From Atopsyche davidsoni (taxonomy: Eukaryota; Arthropoda; Insecta; Trichoptera; Hydrobiosidae): a stretch of 64,000 nt of DNA. Within the stretch, counting starts at the first letter, position 1. Each line of letters starts with the position of its first letter. Below, one piece after another: positions 22,840-38,144 of the stretch. Location of the stretch: the NCBI GenBank assembly GCA_022113835.1, contig JAILWY010000020.1, positions 1,240,001 through 1,304,000 on the forward strand, read 5' to 3'. Both the position numbers and the translations under genes were made by a program. The notes beneath the pieces were generated by a model that saw only the letters and a program-made list of their open reading frames with translations, did not search any database and had not been told where the DNA came from.

Positions 22840-25800
22840 GTGAGTTAATGTAATATCTCCGGCGGGTAGTTGGTATCGTTCAGCTGTGAATCGATCGACC
22901 TTCACTGTGCAGTGCTCGTGGTTTTGTGTTTCAAAGTAATCTCGCAGGAAGGCGTCCGCGGATCGCACTCGAAGTGAGCATTTTTTCTATACATACTTGT
23001 TTACACAACATGTCAAAAATCACCAGAGCGATCGGAATCTCGTTAAGGGAATTATTTTTTTGCGTTCTTAGGTACGAGATCGAGTAGTTTATCTATTATG
23101 GGTGTTGAATTATAACTCGTGGTGTAGTCTTCATCGGTTGAGTTTTGCTCTGTGTCCCATGTTAAATTGACTATTTCCTCATTATGTTGCGTCCATCCGT
23201 TGCGCTGCAGGCTTCCATGTAGATAATTAATTGCATAATAACAATTCACCATTACTTGATACACTTTACCTATGTTGAAATTCGTTCATGACCCGACAGC
23301 CAGCGGCAGGTGAAACAGGATGTTACTTATTGAAAATACTGACAACTGTTCTACATCCGTTGCTGCATTCATTATTGAAAGCCTCATATTTTTCAGTAAA
23401 TTAATATATAAATATTTCACTAAAATACTTTCATACTATTGCTATTGAATTCAAATGACATTGTAGATTTTTGTAAGTCACATCTGTTTGCAAATTATCT
23501 ATTTCTGCATTTAGTACCGATGCTTATTATTATGATAAATATCTCCACTTTTATCTGTCAGTTCATATCATATTATCACAATTTTTTCTCGGTCGAGTAT
23601 TATTTTGAGAACTTAATGCCCCCTAACCTACGTTTTGTTGTAATTTTGCTCGGAAACAATGAAACTTTATCACGGAATTGTATGATGATGAATGATGCCA
23701 CACACACTTGGCCAATGATGATAAGAAGAGGTCTGGTATTTCGAGAATAGTTTTATTGTTGAAAACATATTTGCATGGAGTTTATCAACCCATTGCGCTT
23801 ATGTGCTCAGCTAAGCTCTGAATAAACATGTATGCTTGACAAAATAATCAAATCAAATGAATGTATTGCTTCAGTAATATTTCATAACTATACTCGTTCA
23901 TAAAACTATACTCCAATATAATTTATTTTGCTGTGTGAAAATGAAAAGAAAAAATATTTTTACATGTATTGTAATGTAAAATTCTTAAAACAGAAAGAAT
24001 TTGTATATATGTAAGATGTTGCTTTCACAGAATTGTTTAGGACTCAAAGAAAACAAAAATAATACTTTTTAATTCGATTATGTATATTGTTGATCAATGA
24101 TTCGTATATTGTTGTTGTAAAGTATACTTATAGATGTGTGTATGTTGTTACATCATTTTAATCTAATTTCAGACCGATGTCAATACAGCTCCGAGGCTGC
24201 ATTCTAACTACGTTTTTCATAATTCTTATGATCTTGTAATATATATTTATATTAATACAATAATTATGACAAACAAAAATGTGGAAAATCACTCAAGTAT
24301 TTTTATTCAAAGTATTAATTATGACAATATTACTTTTGATAAAAACATTGATTCATCAATAGATAAACACTTCGGCGATACCAAAACTTCTTTGAATTAT
24401 TTTATTTTTGGTATTTATATTATTATTTCCTCTTGAGAGAGAGAGATTAAAAGCTAAGCCCACCATGAGATTTATTAATGGAGTTCAAACCCTTTTCCAT
24501 ATGGCTCCATAAGTCATTCATCTTATTTGATTTTTAATAAAAACATGAGTACATCAGTTACAAACATGTGTATACAGTTGAACTCACGCTTAGCAAAAAG
24601 ATGAGCAGAAGTCACCGGGCTGTGATTATCGGGAAGTGCGAATTCAATTTCTGTCTGTGTCTATAAATAATGAGTTCTTTCAATCGTATTTTCATGCCAT
24701 ATCCGTGCACTTAAGACTATTCAATCAGCAAATAATAAAAAAACACATACTCAATTAACACCTTCTTTTGATCCAATGTTTTATTTAAGTTTAAAAAATA
24801 CAATTCATAGTTGAAATAAACATAACAGTGTTATAAACATTGTAAACATTTTTACCGTGGAATGTATTCTTTTATAGTTTATTTTATATTTCCAGATAAC
24901 AATATTATTTTTATGCATTTTAATTTCACATTCTTTTAATGCTACTGTGTTATAATGGGAATAATATATATATCTTATACTTCAAACATCAAGTGTTGTA
25001 GTGTAGTTTCTTGCGTGTAAGACGTGTCACGTTTTATTTATTGATCTGACGCTTTGGCTCTTGCATTGTAGCCATTTTAAAGGCTCAACATGAAGCATCT
25101 CTCCGAGTTCCAGTTTTGTGGATATAGAAAGCCCCGCAAACAAGTCTCTGGCATTTACATTTCACAGCAAATCGTAATCAGATAATAATTTTTGATTGGT
25201 TCACGTGGATTTTAACTCAAGACTCCATAGTCGTTAAGCAAGCGTGCCAACCATGCTGTTAACTATAAATAAATATACAGTGAGTTCATTGTTTATTGAC
25301 TGCTTTGAATGTTTTTTTTTAATACAAATGTGAGGCCGACTGCTGTAAAAAAAACATATAATGATATAATATAAATTATATATAGTTATAAATTATAAAT
25401 AGAATGGTTGTGATTGTATTGGATGTATCATCGGAAGAATATCATTTTGCTTGATTTACACACGTGGGCGCAATTATGTCATGTTTTACGATGATCCGTC
25501 CTCCGCTAGAAGTTTCTAGAATTTTTACTTTTAGCCTATGACTGAGTGGCTGGCAAATGCCAACTATTTAATATTTTCTATGCTTTCTAAGACTTTAGTT
25601 TTTACCTAGAAATATACACGTGTCTTAAATTCATGGTACCGAAAATGGAGACCGGGTAAGTGCTTGAAAAATGCCAACTATTTAATATTTCCCCAAACTT
25701 TTTAAAACATCAGTTTCTACTTATAAATATACATGTTTCTTTAAATTCATAGTATCACCAGAAAGGGGAGAACGGGTAAGTGCCTGGCAAATACCAACTA

Positions 25801-28800
25801 ATAATATTTTCTTGGTTTTCTGAGACTTCAGTTTCAGTAGTATCTCTTGAAAGAGGAGACCGGGTATCACTTTTTGAATAACAAAAAAATAATTATTAAA
25901 GCTTCCTTATTGTGTTACGATTTTTTCTACCTTTTATATACAATACGACACTTAAAAATAAATTCCGAATGATTTAGATATATTTTGTGGTGGTCTCCGC
26001 TTTTCGGGCGGTACCATGAGTTTTAATACACCGCGTATCCCTAAAAACCTTTTTTTAGGGATACACCGCGTATCCCTAAAAACCTTTTTTTAGATTGAAA
26101 TATTATCATTTATAGTAAAATTTATTATAATATACATATATAGTATATACGAGAATAATTTCGTTTTTTTTTTAAATTTAATATTCGTATAAATATCCTT
26201 ATTTTCGTGAGTTTTTTTTATAATATTATTTATGCATATTTTATTGCCATTTTGAATGATGTCATGTAGTTCGTTATAAAAAAATTAAAGTTGAGTTTAA
26301 ATATATAAAATCGGACAAAAACAGTTACTCGAAAGATGTGTCTTGTTTCCTTTATTTATTAACACGTTTTATCGATAAGTCAACACAAAGTATTTAAACA
26401 ATCTTGTCTTAAATATGTCAGGAAATCGCCTACGCCTGTTAATAATTTAAATAATTAATTGCAAATGCAATTAATATGTTATTAAATTGTTATTGATTCT
26501 AGGAACTTGTACCTAATTTAATAATTATTGATAATTAAACCATGATGTATCATGTCTAATAACATCTTATAACAATAAATAGACATTCGATTACTGTATA
26601 TAAACATAATTAAATTACCATTTCACAATCCTGGCATTATTTTTTTTGTATTCTTTGAAAATGCCTTGTGGCCATCGCCCTGGAGCCTGAAAAAATATAC
26701 GTCGCATTCTGGCAAAATCGCAGTAGAGAAATGTTTACACCAAGCCGGTTACACACGAAGCGACACAACTTGCAATTAGCCAAGAGTGTCTCCAAAGTTT
26801 GGGTGTTTTTTTTTTTATGTATACCATTGGTTTTGTACTTTTCAGTATTCAGTTGTGTCGAAGCAGAAGGCTTTATATGTAATTTTACTTTTTAAAAAGG
26901 CTTTTGTCAGTCATTTACTACTGAGCCCCGCTGCGTTGCACGTACATACTGTTGAAACCAAAGTGTTTATTTATTTCTCCACATTTCCCCACAAATTAAT
27001 GCAAATTGTGCGTATTTCGTGTTTACGTATTTATTATTTTTTTTATTGGCTTCTTATTAGCAACCGTAAAAGTTTCACAATATACTTAATCGATGCGTGT
27101 TTTGACAATCGGCGATTAAATATCTTGATAGTATTATCGATGATTAAGTAACTAGATATACGTGAATTGCGTTATAAGCGAAATTTATAATGCGCGATCA
27201 AGACATACACATATTTTAAATCAATTCATTCCACTTATCTTTTTAGTTATATTCTCGGGTCGATTAAAACGCACCTTTATGAATGATGAGTATCAAAATA
27301 TTTATAATTATCATAACGCATCTTAAGCTTATCGTGTCGTATTATATAAATTAAATAATTAACTATCACGTTGATATATTGTCTGAAGTAAATATTTGAA
27401 TGTCCACTGCTTATTACTTTGAATATGACATACTTAGAATGTTTTGACTTCACATTTATTTTATTTTTCGTGTCTTTGTAATCCTTTTGATATTATATTA
27501 TCATTTCGCATTCACTCCTCAATTTAAATTATCTGCAATCCTCCAATTTTGAATAATTATACTTTGTGTTTCATAAAATCTTTAATATTTTATTCAGATA
27601 TTTAAATATTTCATATTAATTCGAATATATTTGGGGCTGGGAGGATAAATTCTCGATATTTACAAATCAAAATTTCTAATTTACTCTCAATTTACGTACT
27701 TGCATATAATTTATATTATTATTGAATGTCATTCCTGTTAAAATATCACAATATAATTCGAATTTCTAAATATTTAAATTTAAACCAGGTTCTAGTGTAA
27801 TATTCACATTCCAATTTCGAATTGCTCGTGTCTGTAATGTTACATCATTTGAATTTCGAACTATCCATGTTCTTATTTATAATTATTCGTATCTGTAATG
27901 TCACGTCATTTGAATTTCGAACTATCCATGTTATTATTTATAATTATTCGTATCTGTAATGTCACGTCATTTGAATTTCGAACTATCCATGTTCTTATTT
28001 ATAATTATTCGTATCTGTAATGTCACGTCATTTGAATTTCGAACTATCCATGTTCTTATTTATAATTATTCGTATCTGTAATGTCACGTCATTTGAATTT
28101 CGAACTATCCATGTTCTTATTTATAATTATTCGTATCTGTAATGTCACGTCATTTGAATTTCGAACTATCCATGTTATTATTTATAATTATTCGTATCTG
28201 TAATGTCACGTCATTTGAATTTCGAACTATCCATGTTATTATTTATAATTATTCGTATCTGTAATGTCACGTCATTTGAATTTCGAACTATTTTTGTTCT
28301 TATTTCGAATTAATAGTGTCTGTCTTTGTGGCTGTTATGTTACGAAATCATTTGAATTTTAAACTATTTATGTTTATACTCACGCACCAGTATACTATTC
28401 TCGGCTTATTCGTGTCTGTAATATTATATCATCTGAATCATTCGTGTCTGCCATGTTAGTTAATATTTGAATTTTTGACCTAGCAAGCCATGGACCGTAT
28501 CCATACCATAGACCCGAATGATGGTCTGTGATATTCTACGATTGAGCTGTTTCTTTGCGAGATCGGTATCGAAATCAGTAGCGTGAAGGTCGCGATCGTG
28601 CCAAAGGACTATACTCCCCGCATCGGTGGTTTTTTCTTCTCCACCGAGGTTGTATTTTGAATATCTCGCCTGCGAGTCGATCCGTTTTTTTTTTTTTTCT
28701 AACTCGCTGACATACTTTCTCTCAGTGTTACAATGTCACTTGCATAATTATCGTTTTTTCATTACTCAATCTAACTTGTTGTAAACAGCTTCTTCCTAAT

Positions 28801-31800
28801 TTTAATCTAAAAATTATTTTACTATAGAATTCAATTTTTTTTAACGATCTCATTGTATTCTTTCGGTTCGATATTCTCCTAACCCATTTCACAGTTTTTT
28901 TTTTCGTGTAATTTTTTTATCAAAGGTAATTACATTATGGCAGCGGTTCGGCTTGTCCAATTCAGTGCGTATTCTTTTGTTTCTGTGCCAAAGTTTTCCG
29001 GAAACGGCGGCGTTCGCGTTTGAGCCGCATCCTTTTTGATGAATGTCTCGCTTGTACCGACCAGCACAGCGAAGCGCTGAGCATGCCAATGCGTCAGAAT
29101 TTTCCGGGCAACGCATCCTCCTCGAATTCCACGGTTGAATGGCCCGAGCCCCGCGACCGCAGTGCCGGGAATTTCCTTATTTTTAATACAATAATATTTA
29201 TTTATGTTGTCACCACACTCGGACCACGCGGCCTTGTTTGGGCGCCACTGTGCATTCTTGCGGTTTTCAAATTGAGAATTCCTCAATTTTTAAATAAACG
29301 CATTCAAATTTGGAATGATTTTGATTTTCTGTATGTGTGTGTATTCTTCTTCTCCGTGTGCCTCTCCCCAGAGAAGGTCGGCGACCATCTCACTGAATAT
29401 ATATTTGTGCTGAACCAGTGAGCATGGCTTAGTGAGTCTCCAAGGCCTTTTAAACCGCAGTTTTATGTTCGAAGAAAACGTCTGCGTATTGCTGCTACCT
29501 TGCAAAGCTCTTGTATTTAGGCCCCCCCACCTCTAAAAGGTACTTCCGTAACACATCCTTCCACAATCGTTCCAAGTTCACTTCTCCATTACCGATCCCT
29601 CGCATACGCTCAGGGCACAGAATGGCAGCCATGCACAAGCATCAGAATGGCGAGAGTGGGGAGGGTACGTGCAGTACGGCGTAAAGAATACACCAGGGGA
29701 CAGTAGCAAGGAATATGGCGTCCGTCTTGTGCGTCCAACTACCTGGCGCAGGTGACGGCAACCGGTTGTGGGAATTCTGGTTTTAATAATGTTCATCTCA
29801 CTCGGACCGCCCTAACCCTACCCGACCCGGACTCTCCAGGTGCGCCGCGCACGCCGAGGGTTCACCTCGAAGGTGCTGGAATATAATGCACAGTCGACAC
29901 TGAGGGACGGATTTAATCGATACTATTTGAATAACCTAAAAAAATAATCGATTTTTCGATTAAATAGAACGCACGGAACATTATGCAATTGGGTTTATTT
30001 TAATCGATACGCACGAGTAGAATGTCCCAGTAGTGTCTAATGAAATGCTAATCCTATATAGAAGGACTTCTTTTATTCTTTTATTCTAGTAGCAATAGTA
30101 TTTTTAGAGGCGGTATGCTGAAAAAGGTGGAAAGACTATGCCATTCCTTGAAGAGTTGAATACAGATACGTTACGGCAAAAAGTTGGCCAACTTGAGCAT
30201 TCGAGTTTTTATTGTTATTTTCATGGCAAAAGTGTGTTTCCGGTGATAAAATGGAGGCGCTCAGCTGATCGGCGAAGCGGTTGCGCTGCGCCCTGAGCCC
30301 CATTGTTGGCGACCGGCTGCGCGTGACGCTGTCCAGCCGGTGCGCTAGTAGACGGCCTGCTCCGTCCCATTCATGGACAGGTACACGTCTCGCGGAAGCG
30401 TCTGCTGCATTTCGATATAACGCGGTCTCGATACAACGCGGTCTGGGTACAGTGTGGCTCAGACGCAAGGCTCGATATATCGCGATTCAAAAAAAAAAAC
30501 CTAGTCTCGATACAACGCGGGCTTGGTGTACGTCTCCGTATAACGCGATTTTAAATTAACGCAGTCTATATATAAAGTGTACCACGTTTACACAGCCGAC
30601 CTACAAATCTAGTCCCTCGCAGTAAATAATAATTGCAAGGTTGGCAGTGATACCCAGTCTCCCCTTTTTGAAGTTGTGAGGTTAGTTTATCAGATTAACT
30701 TTGTTCCGTCTCTAGTGGACGGAAAGTTTTGATTGTGTCGGCGGCGCGCTCTCCCTCCCCCCCCCCCTTTAACCTAACCTAACCCCCCCTCCCCCTCATG
30801 CTATGAAGGCACAGTAGGAAGGCCACATTGTCGGCAGCGGCGGCGCTAAAAACTCGTCGCCAAGAAAAAACGACGGCCTCGCGTTCGGAGCTGCCGCTGT
30901 TGCGAAAAGATATCTTAGTGAAACGATATTGTATGAATCTCTTTGAAATGTGCCACATGGTGGGCAGCGGCGGAGTATGTAGTTTTAACGCAGCTGATAT
31001 AAAATATTTATTTTTTATAACTGCTTTTGATAATCATAAACTGTCTGGTATTGTTGGAGTTTTTTTTTTAATTTCACTGTTGTGCGGCCTTTTTTTTTTT
31101 TTTTTTTTTTTTAAATATATATTAAAAATAAAAACACCCTGCTTGTTTCAATTTTGAACAGCTGATTATGTATTCTGAGATCTTCGTATATCTCTAAATT
31201 GCTGTGAAAATCCACGCATGTATATGGCGCATCCAATTTCTGGAGAATGTCCAAAGAAGTGAGGCAATTTAAGAGGAAAGCAAATTTTATTTTCAATACC
31301 GTTCAAATTCGCAAGGGGTGAAATAAAATTTCCCCGAAAAAAACCCCCCCCCCCCCCGCCGGGAAAAGCACGCCTAGTTACCTGCAGGATATTGGATCTG
31401 TGAATACATTTGACTGATGCGGATGTCGGATGCTCCAAGTATGAAGGTCTCGTCCTGACGTCGAATTTCAAACCTCGTGGCTTAGCGGTTAGCACACTCG
31501 CTATCCGATACTGCGGACATGTCGAAGATGCAATAAACACAGCAGCAATTGTATTTCAATGCTCTTGGTGATAATATCACGTTTCGGATGTCTTCCGCTC
31601 GTGGAGTAAACGTGTATAAAAATTAACATAATCACCATTCAAAGTGTCACTTAGCGTTATTCCTAATGAGTGCACGCTATAATAGATGTCGACGTCTCAT
31701 TATATCCGATGATATATCTTCAGACATTATTGATTCACTGTAGGATAAAGGCCCCTCTTGAACGTCTTTGTTTCTTCACTTTTATTTCGTATCACGTTAC

Positions 31801-34800
31801 GCTCTCAGTGTCCAATGGATTTCTATACAAAAAGCATCCAGGTGTACGAATAATTTATATAATTTTTAATCTTAGTATGTATTTATCACAACTAGATATT
31901 TTAATGCTTAAAAAAAAAATCGTATGATAAATGCTTACTGCTTATGTGGGGTTGTCATAATTTGTATGTTTATAATAAATAAATAAACTGACGATGGTAA
32001 AAAAAGCGTAAGGTGTCATATTTTAGGCACATTTGAGAAATACCATATTGCGAGGAGAAAGTTAACATGGATGCGGAATACGCGACAGTCGGGAATACAG
32101 CAGGATATCACCCTTAAACGATATTAAATAATAATATAAAAATCCACACTTCTTTGCGTTGTTTTTTGCGAATTGATATTTTCACTGTCTTTTGGCGTAT
32201 TTTAATTCTACATCAAACAGCGTTATCTCGTTTTTTTTTTCGCAAAATGGCGAATGCCACTCCAGACATGTTTGCACAGCTGTTGTACGTGTACACGCCT
32301 CGATTAGCTCCACTTGTATCCATGCAGCTAGAAAAATTCGAATACATCATCATCATCATCACTTTGTGCTGTCTCGGGGACATATTGACTTATCTCGGGG
32401 CACTTATGCAAATGACACGGGAAACACCCGTTTAGTTAGTGTTTATAAAGCACACAAGACGCCGGTGAATCGATAACAGGGTGTTTAGAAATGATTGATT
32501 GACAGAATGCAAACATGGCGCTGCCGTAATGAAGTAATGGGGCGGTGTTGCCCTCCTCATGACAAATACCTCGTTAGGAAAACTTCGAGACGTCGAAGCA
32601 ACACTGATTTAGGATGTTTTATTTGGTTGTATCAGAGTTTTTCAACATGTGGGTCGCGTCAAGGATAAAAAAAAATTTTGTTCGTAGGTCCTACACTACA
32701 ATAAATAAATCGTTTTATTAAGGCATCGAGGGTCGCTAGAATATATATATATATATTTTTTTTTAAAAAGGGGTCGCGTATTCAAAATGGTTGAACAACA
32801 CTGGGTTATATCAAGCAATCAATTTGTCTCCCGTGGCATATTTGTAAATACAGGCTTGCATACAAAACGAACTCAACTCGAAACGTCTTGATATCACGGT
32901 TTAGTCCCATATCTACTATAATAATAGCCATTGTGTGTGTGTGTGTGTGTGTGTGTATGTTTCATTTTTTGCTTCTCTATAGAATGTCTTAAAAGATACA
33001 ACGCTGATTTTTTGCACGTAAGTTTTTCAAGACAATAGGATAATATTTTCATTCATAAACTAATTAAATAAAACTATCAAATATGCTTTATGTACGAATT
33101 ATATGATTCTGTTGTTCACAGCGAGAATTTCAAATTTAGAATTTTTACAAAAAAACAAAATATGATGCTTCTAAGAAATTTCCAGTTTATGTCAGCTTGA
33201 CACAAGTACCAATTTTATTTTTTAGTTGCGTTAGAAATTATTAATCACATCATTAATAACACCGTTTAAGCACAGCAAACGTAATTAAAATTGAATAGCA
33301 CAATTGAACGTGATAAAGACTGCATCTAATAAAGAACAGTGCTGTGAAAGTGATTCGTTGTTTGTGACACGAAATGTGATATTTCCTAGAATGGCTTTGC
33401 TTTCAAAATTAATATCCGGTTATTAAAAAAATATTCATCCAATTGTCAGCCAAACATATGTTCAAACACTATTGCATCGTTCATCGAATACGTCATTTTA
33501 TGACGGGCTACATTTCTAGTTCTCATATATAACACGTTAGTCGCTTGTATAAAACAATGTTTATGCCGGAGACACACCAAAGGGATGAACATTGAGTTTC
33601 GATGCCCGTGGCCATCTTCACACATCATCAACGCGCCGTTGTCGCGTCCGTTGGCCGTCGGGGTGTTGCGCTGCGGTGCACGTGCACCGGGTCCACGTGC
33701 ACCGGCTACGCATTTAGACTCCGCGCTCGCGGTCCCGGGGGCGCCAACAGCGGGTCTATTTGAGGGCGCCCCCCCCCCCCCCAGCGGTTGACAGTTGGGC
33801 GCGTGGCGCCGGGTTTGGCGCGGCGCCAAACGCCCCGTGCCTTGCCGTCGAGTTCACGGCGCGCCACCGACCTGGGAACTCACCGCCGCACGCTGTGTGA
33901 ATTGACGGCCTGTCTATTTTTAAAATCCAAACCACGAAAGGGGACTCGCCGACACTGTAGCACTGTGCTGGGGGATCTATATAAAGCTCCGTTCACAGTG
34001 AATCGCTTCGCAAGCGAGTGCAACTATTTTTATAATTAAAAAAAAAATAATTAGAAATCGTAACAGACGTGTTATATATCGTGACACTTATGATCTGAAA
34101 TAAAAAATGAATATTCCCATTTGAAATCATCCGCGAATATGCCTGGAAATATGAATACGGTGACGCGACCCCGTTTCACTATAACGCGAATTTCAAATGC
34201 CTCGCATTACGCGAATTTTTTATTTTAAGAATGTGTATATGAACACAATGTAGTCATTGACTGCTCTTATTAAAAAAAAAAACAGCGTTGGGTGTTATGA
34301 ACGTATTTTACAAGAACGCAAAAGAAACGCTTCCCTAAAGACAATAGATGTATTTTTTCAGTAAAAATAACATGTAATACTGCATAAAGTGATTCGTATT
34401 TTTTTGTATTAAATTTTGACTATGTATGTATGTTTCATCGTAAACCCTGATATGATATACGCGAATTTCACCTAACGCGATTTTTTCCGGAACGTACCCC
34501 TCGCGTAAAGCGGGGTATTAATGTTCTTGTAATAATGTTTTTTTTTTTTTTAAATTTGTCTTTATAGGAGAGTCTTGCACAGCATAGAGTATTATACAGC
34601 TTATTTTTCAAGGAAAAGGGGGCGAATTTACATGGATGCGGAATTTTTTCAGGCATTGTTTTATATCAACAGACAAGTCGTGCCAGACGAAATACACGTT
34701 CGCTCGTATATATTGAAAATATTATAAAGGTGTGTTCAATTTTTCATCATTGATTAATGCAAATCACGCGGAATCAGCACTTAACCCCTGGCCCCGCCGC

Positions 34801-37800
34801 CGCCGCCGGTGCTGATTGGTTGTCATTCGCCCCGCGCACCACCGTTTGACCCGCGGCCGGCAATCAGAACCCTGCGGTGACTCCCGCCCACTGCCACTTG
34901 ACGGCTTCCACGAATGTATTTCATTTTAATAATTGCATTGTTTACTGCATTCTCCGATGTCTCGGCCCGCAATTGGCAGCGCCCCGGGGGCGTCTGCTTC
35001 GGCAGTGTGTCACGTGTGAAAATTAAATTACACTTAAATTTGCATTTAAAAGTATTCTCTAAACAATGAAAAAAAAACATTTTTTTTTTTTTGTGTAAAA
35101 TACTAAGTGATTTTCCACATGTTCGTTTTTATTTGTGTCACAAATAAATGAGTGATGTGGAAAATCACTCAAGTATTTTACTCAAAAATATTAAAATGGA
35201 ATTCCACCAAGTACTCTCTTGTCAAAAATATTGAATTTCTTAATGAAAGAAACGTTAAAAAATATGATATTATAAATACATAAAATGATGATTTTTTTAT
35301 TTATTACAATAAAAAGGCTTTGCAGTGTAAACAGCGCTTAAGTTTTCATGTTATTATATTTATATAAAATACGATCCGGGCTTAAGCGTGTTAAATTTTG
35401 TATCGAGTTTATTTATTGATATTTTTTTGTTGTATTTATTTATTGGTATGCTTGAAAATCATTGATTCTGTGAGTGAAATATTATCTGACATATTTTCCA
35501 ATAAAGCTTGTAATTAAAATCGGATTTGCGAAGTATTCGCACCTGATCGCGATTACCGCCCCCGGGATTGGGAATTTTTATCGTTTTTATTACTCTTTAA
35601 GCGCCATTTTATGCGATTATCAACAAAAAAAAAAGTAGTTGTACGTCAGTGGCGTGCGGTGAAGTTAAGCATTTGTGGCATTAAGAGGCACGACTCTGTT
35701 TACTGTTTTATTATCAAAATTCACGTTTTTAATTTTTTTTCCCCTTTGATACAGGTGATTACGGTTTTTGGTTGATTTTTTTTTGTAATATTTTTTATTT
35801 GTTTGTATATATATTTTTTGCTCCGCAACGATGGGCGAGCAGTCAGTTTTCATGACTCACCTGTCTGGCTGTTTGTCAGGTGCAAATCAATTTTTTAGTA
35901 AAAAACAAGCAGTCGCGATGCCTTTTTGAAGGGCAACGGAAGTTTAAGCAATTGTTTTTTTTTTTTTTTTTATTATTTATAATATGTCAATAATTTTTAT
36001 AAAATCGCTATATAATAGAGCTTTTTTTTTATTGTGTTACAATTTAATTTATATATTTGTAACCTTGACTGATGGGTTTTAATTTTCATAATACCAAAGT
36101 TACCTTAATTTTACACTTGACTGAAATCTAAACACCGCGCATCAAAAAAAACACGTCAAACAACTCTAAAGGCTTTTTCTTATAATTTTTTAATGCTTTT
36201 TATAGTTTTTAAAAACAACTTAATAAATATTTATTAAATTTTATATTTGGTTATTATCATATATATAAAAAAAACATTTTTTGAATATACTTTTATTGCA
36301 GTGGAGTACTACTTCATAATAAATATATAGAACAACGTGATGTTTTTTTTTATATTTAAATTCATACAATTAATCAAAAATATCATAAGTCATTTTCAAA
36401 ATATTTTCTATACGATAGAGTGGGTCATAATTTTTAAGGTCGTTGACCCCATCAAATAATTGCCTTATTTCCGATTGAGCCGCATGTTATTATATAATAT
36501 ATGTGACGTATAGCTGATATATGCGACACACACTGTATATATATCCCGTGATTAGATAACACGGCGTATAATTATGGATAATTCACTAATAATGATGGTA
36601 ATACTCGAAAAATTTGTCAAATTATATTTACTCACAACATTGTCTGTCCATTTTGTACAGCCACCGAATTTTTCTAAGAAACCGTGTAAAATATTAAATT
36701 CTGTAGTCGGCCTGTTGCAACTTCGTTTGTATCAAAATGCTAACATTATAGCTTCATAATATATTGTACAAACATGTTTTTACATGTTTTAACATAATTT
36801 TTTTTTTTTTTTTTTTCGGATTTAATTTTTATTATATAATACGCATTGATTAAAATTTGATTTTAAGCCTGTCGGCTTATGTTATATATTAAGACTTAAG
36901 AGTATTATCTGTACTTACAGTTTTCACAAAATCATAGACCCGTGTTTACATTTTAAGCTGTTTATAATTATACACACTTTACAATTGAGCACAAAATTAT
37001 AGATGCGCCTTAAACAATTTAATTTGATTGCTTTTCTTACTTTTAAATAAAATATAAACGTGTTTTTTATTTATTTATACCTAATATACGAGCGCATATA
37101 ACACTATATAGGCACTGCAACCGCAAGGCACCAGAGATGAGCCAATTGGCTCATGCGCGATTCTTTCGTCTATTCCTGTCGTTTTTCAACCACCGTCACA
37201 AATAAATTTAAAAAAATCGCATAAAGGGCGAGTTACTCGAGTTGGGTTAATCGGGAGCGAGCTAAAGTGCGTAATGATACATAATACGGCGCGGTACTTT
37301 CGACCCGGCCCTAATTAATCACGACTTATCGCCCGTGAATGCCGACATCTGGTCTGTGAGTGCGGCGCGACCGCCTCTAGGGACGGGCACCGTCTAGCCG
37401 TTCGGATAGTCGATCACGAAATTACATCAATTTAAACCAAAGTGTCATTTCCTAACCTGGTTCGAATTGTTATATTCGATATTCAAATAACATATGTGAG
37501 TAGCCGATCGGCTAGGAGATTACGGACATTTTTTCGTTTTTGTTATTTTTTTATTCGAATTTTTCGATCGATTTTAATTCGGTCGAATGTTTCCTCACGA
37601 CGGTGACGCTTCGTATTGACCTTTTGTACGATGTGTTGTGGATTATTTTTGGGCGATTCCGAGTCCAGACGCCCGTTCGCATGTCTCGGCATCAGAATTG
37701 TTTGTTTTGTTCACAGCGAAGAGACGCCTCGATAACGAAGAGATAATTAATTTTCCAGATGACTTGATAGTACGTATCTGAGGCAAAAAAAAAAAAAAAA

Positions 37801-38101
37801 ATCGTAATCTCTTTATCAAATGTGTACAAAGAGCGAAACGTTTTAATTGTACAGCGTTACTGATCTTTGAATCTGGGGCACGCATAGTAATCACAGATTA
37901 AAGTAATCTGCGATTAATCATCAAATATTTTTCAGATAAATCGCAAACATGACTTTGACATTAAATAAATATTTGCTGGTATATATAATTATATAGTACT
38001 TAAGGCGCTGTGAGTTTTGTATGTATGTATTTCTTATCTTTATATATGTCTGCGTGTCATTGATTATGTATGCTGTAGGCAATTTTTAATCACGACGAAT
38101 G

Positions 38102-38144
<43 letters not shown>

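Noticed and set aside
23052..23264. 70-codon minus frame with Asn/Thr-rich sequence
   Set aside because: No domain, no splice context and no repeat copy; composition-driven.
24236..24440. Extension of the 24173 exon as a long open frame
   Set aside because: From about 24283 the sequence is a dispersed repeat shared with 35155-35190, so the continued frame is probably fortuitous.
30136..30559. Frames of 92-110 codons on both strands
   Set aside because: They cover ATACAACGCGG-type repeats, so they are repeat-derived.
31470..31515. tRNA-like A-box (GTGGCTTAGCGGTTAGC)
   Set aside because: No matching B-box at the right distance and no cloverleaf; at best a decayed SINE head.
31560..31600. CACGTTTCGGATGTCTTCC as a hammerhead
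   Set aside because: The minus strand gives GGAAGAC and GAAACGTG but no CUGANGA.
33446..33829. 127-codon minus frame rich in Gly/Ala/Pro
   Set aside because: It spans a C14 run and duplicated CACGTG segments and crosses a Helitron end.
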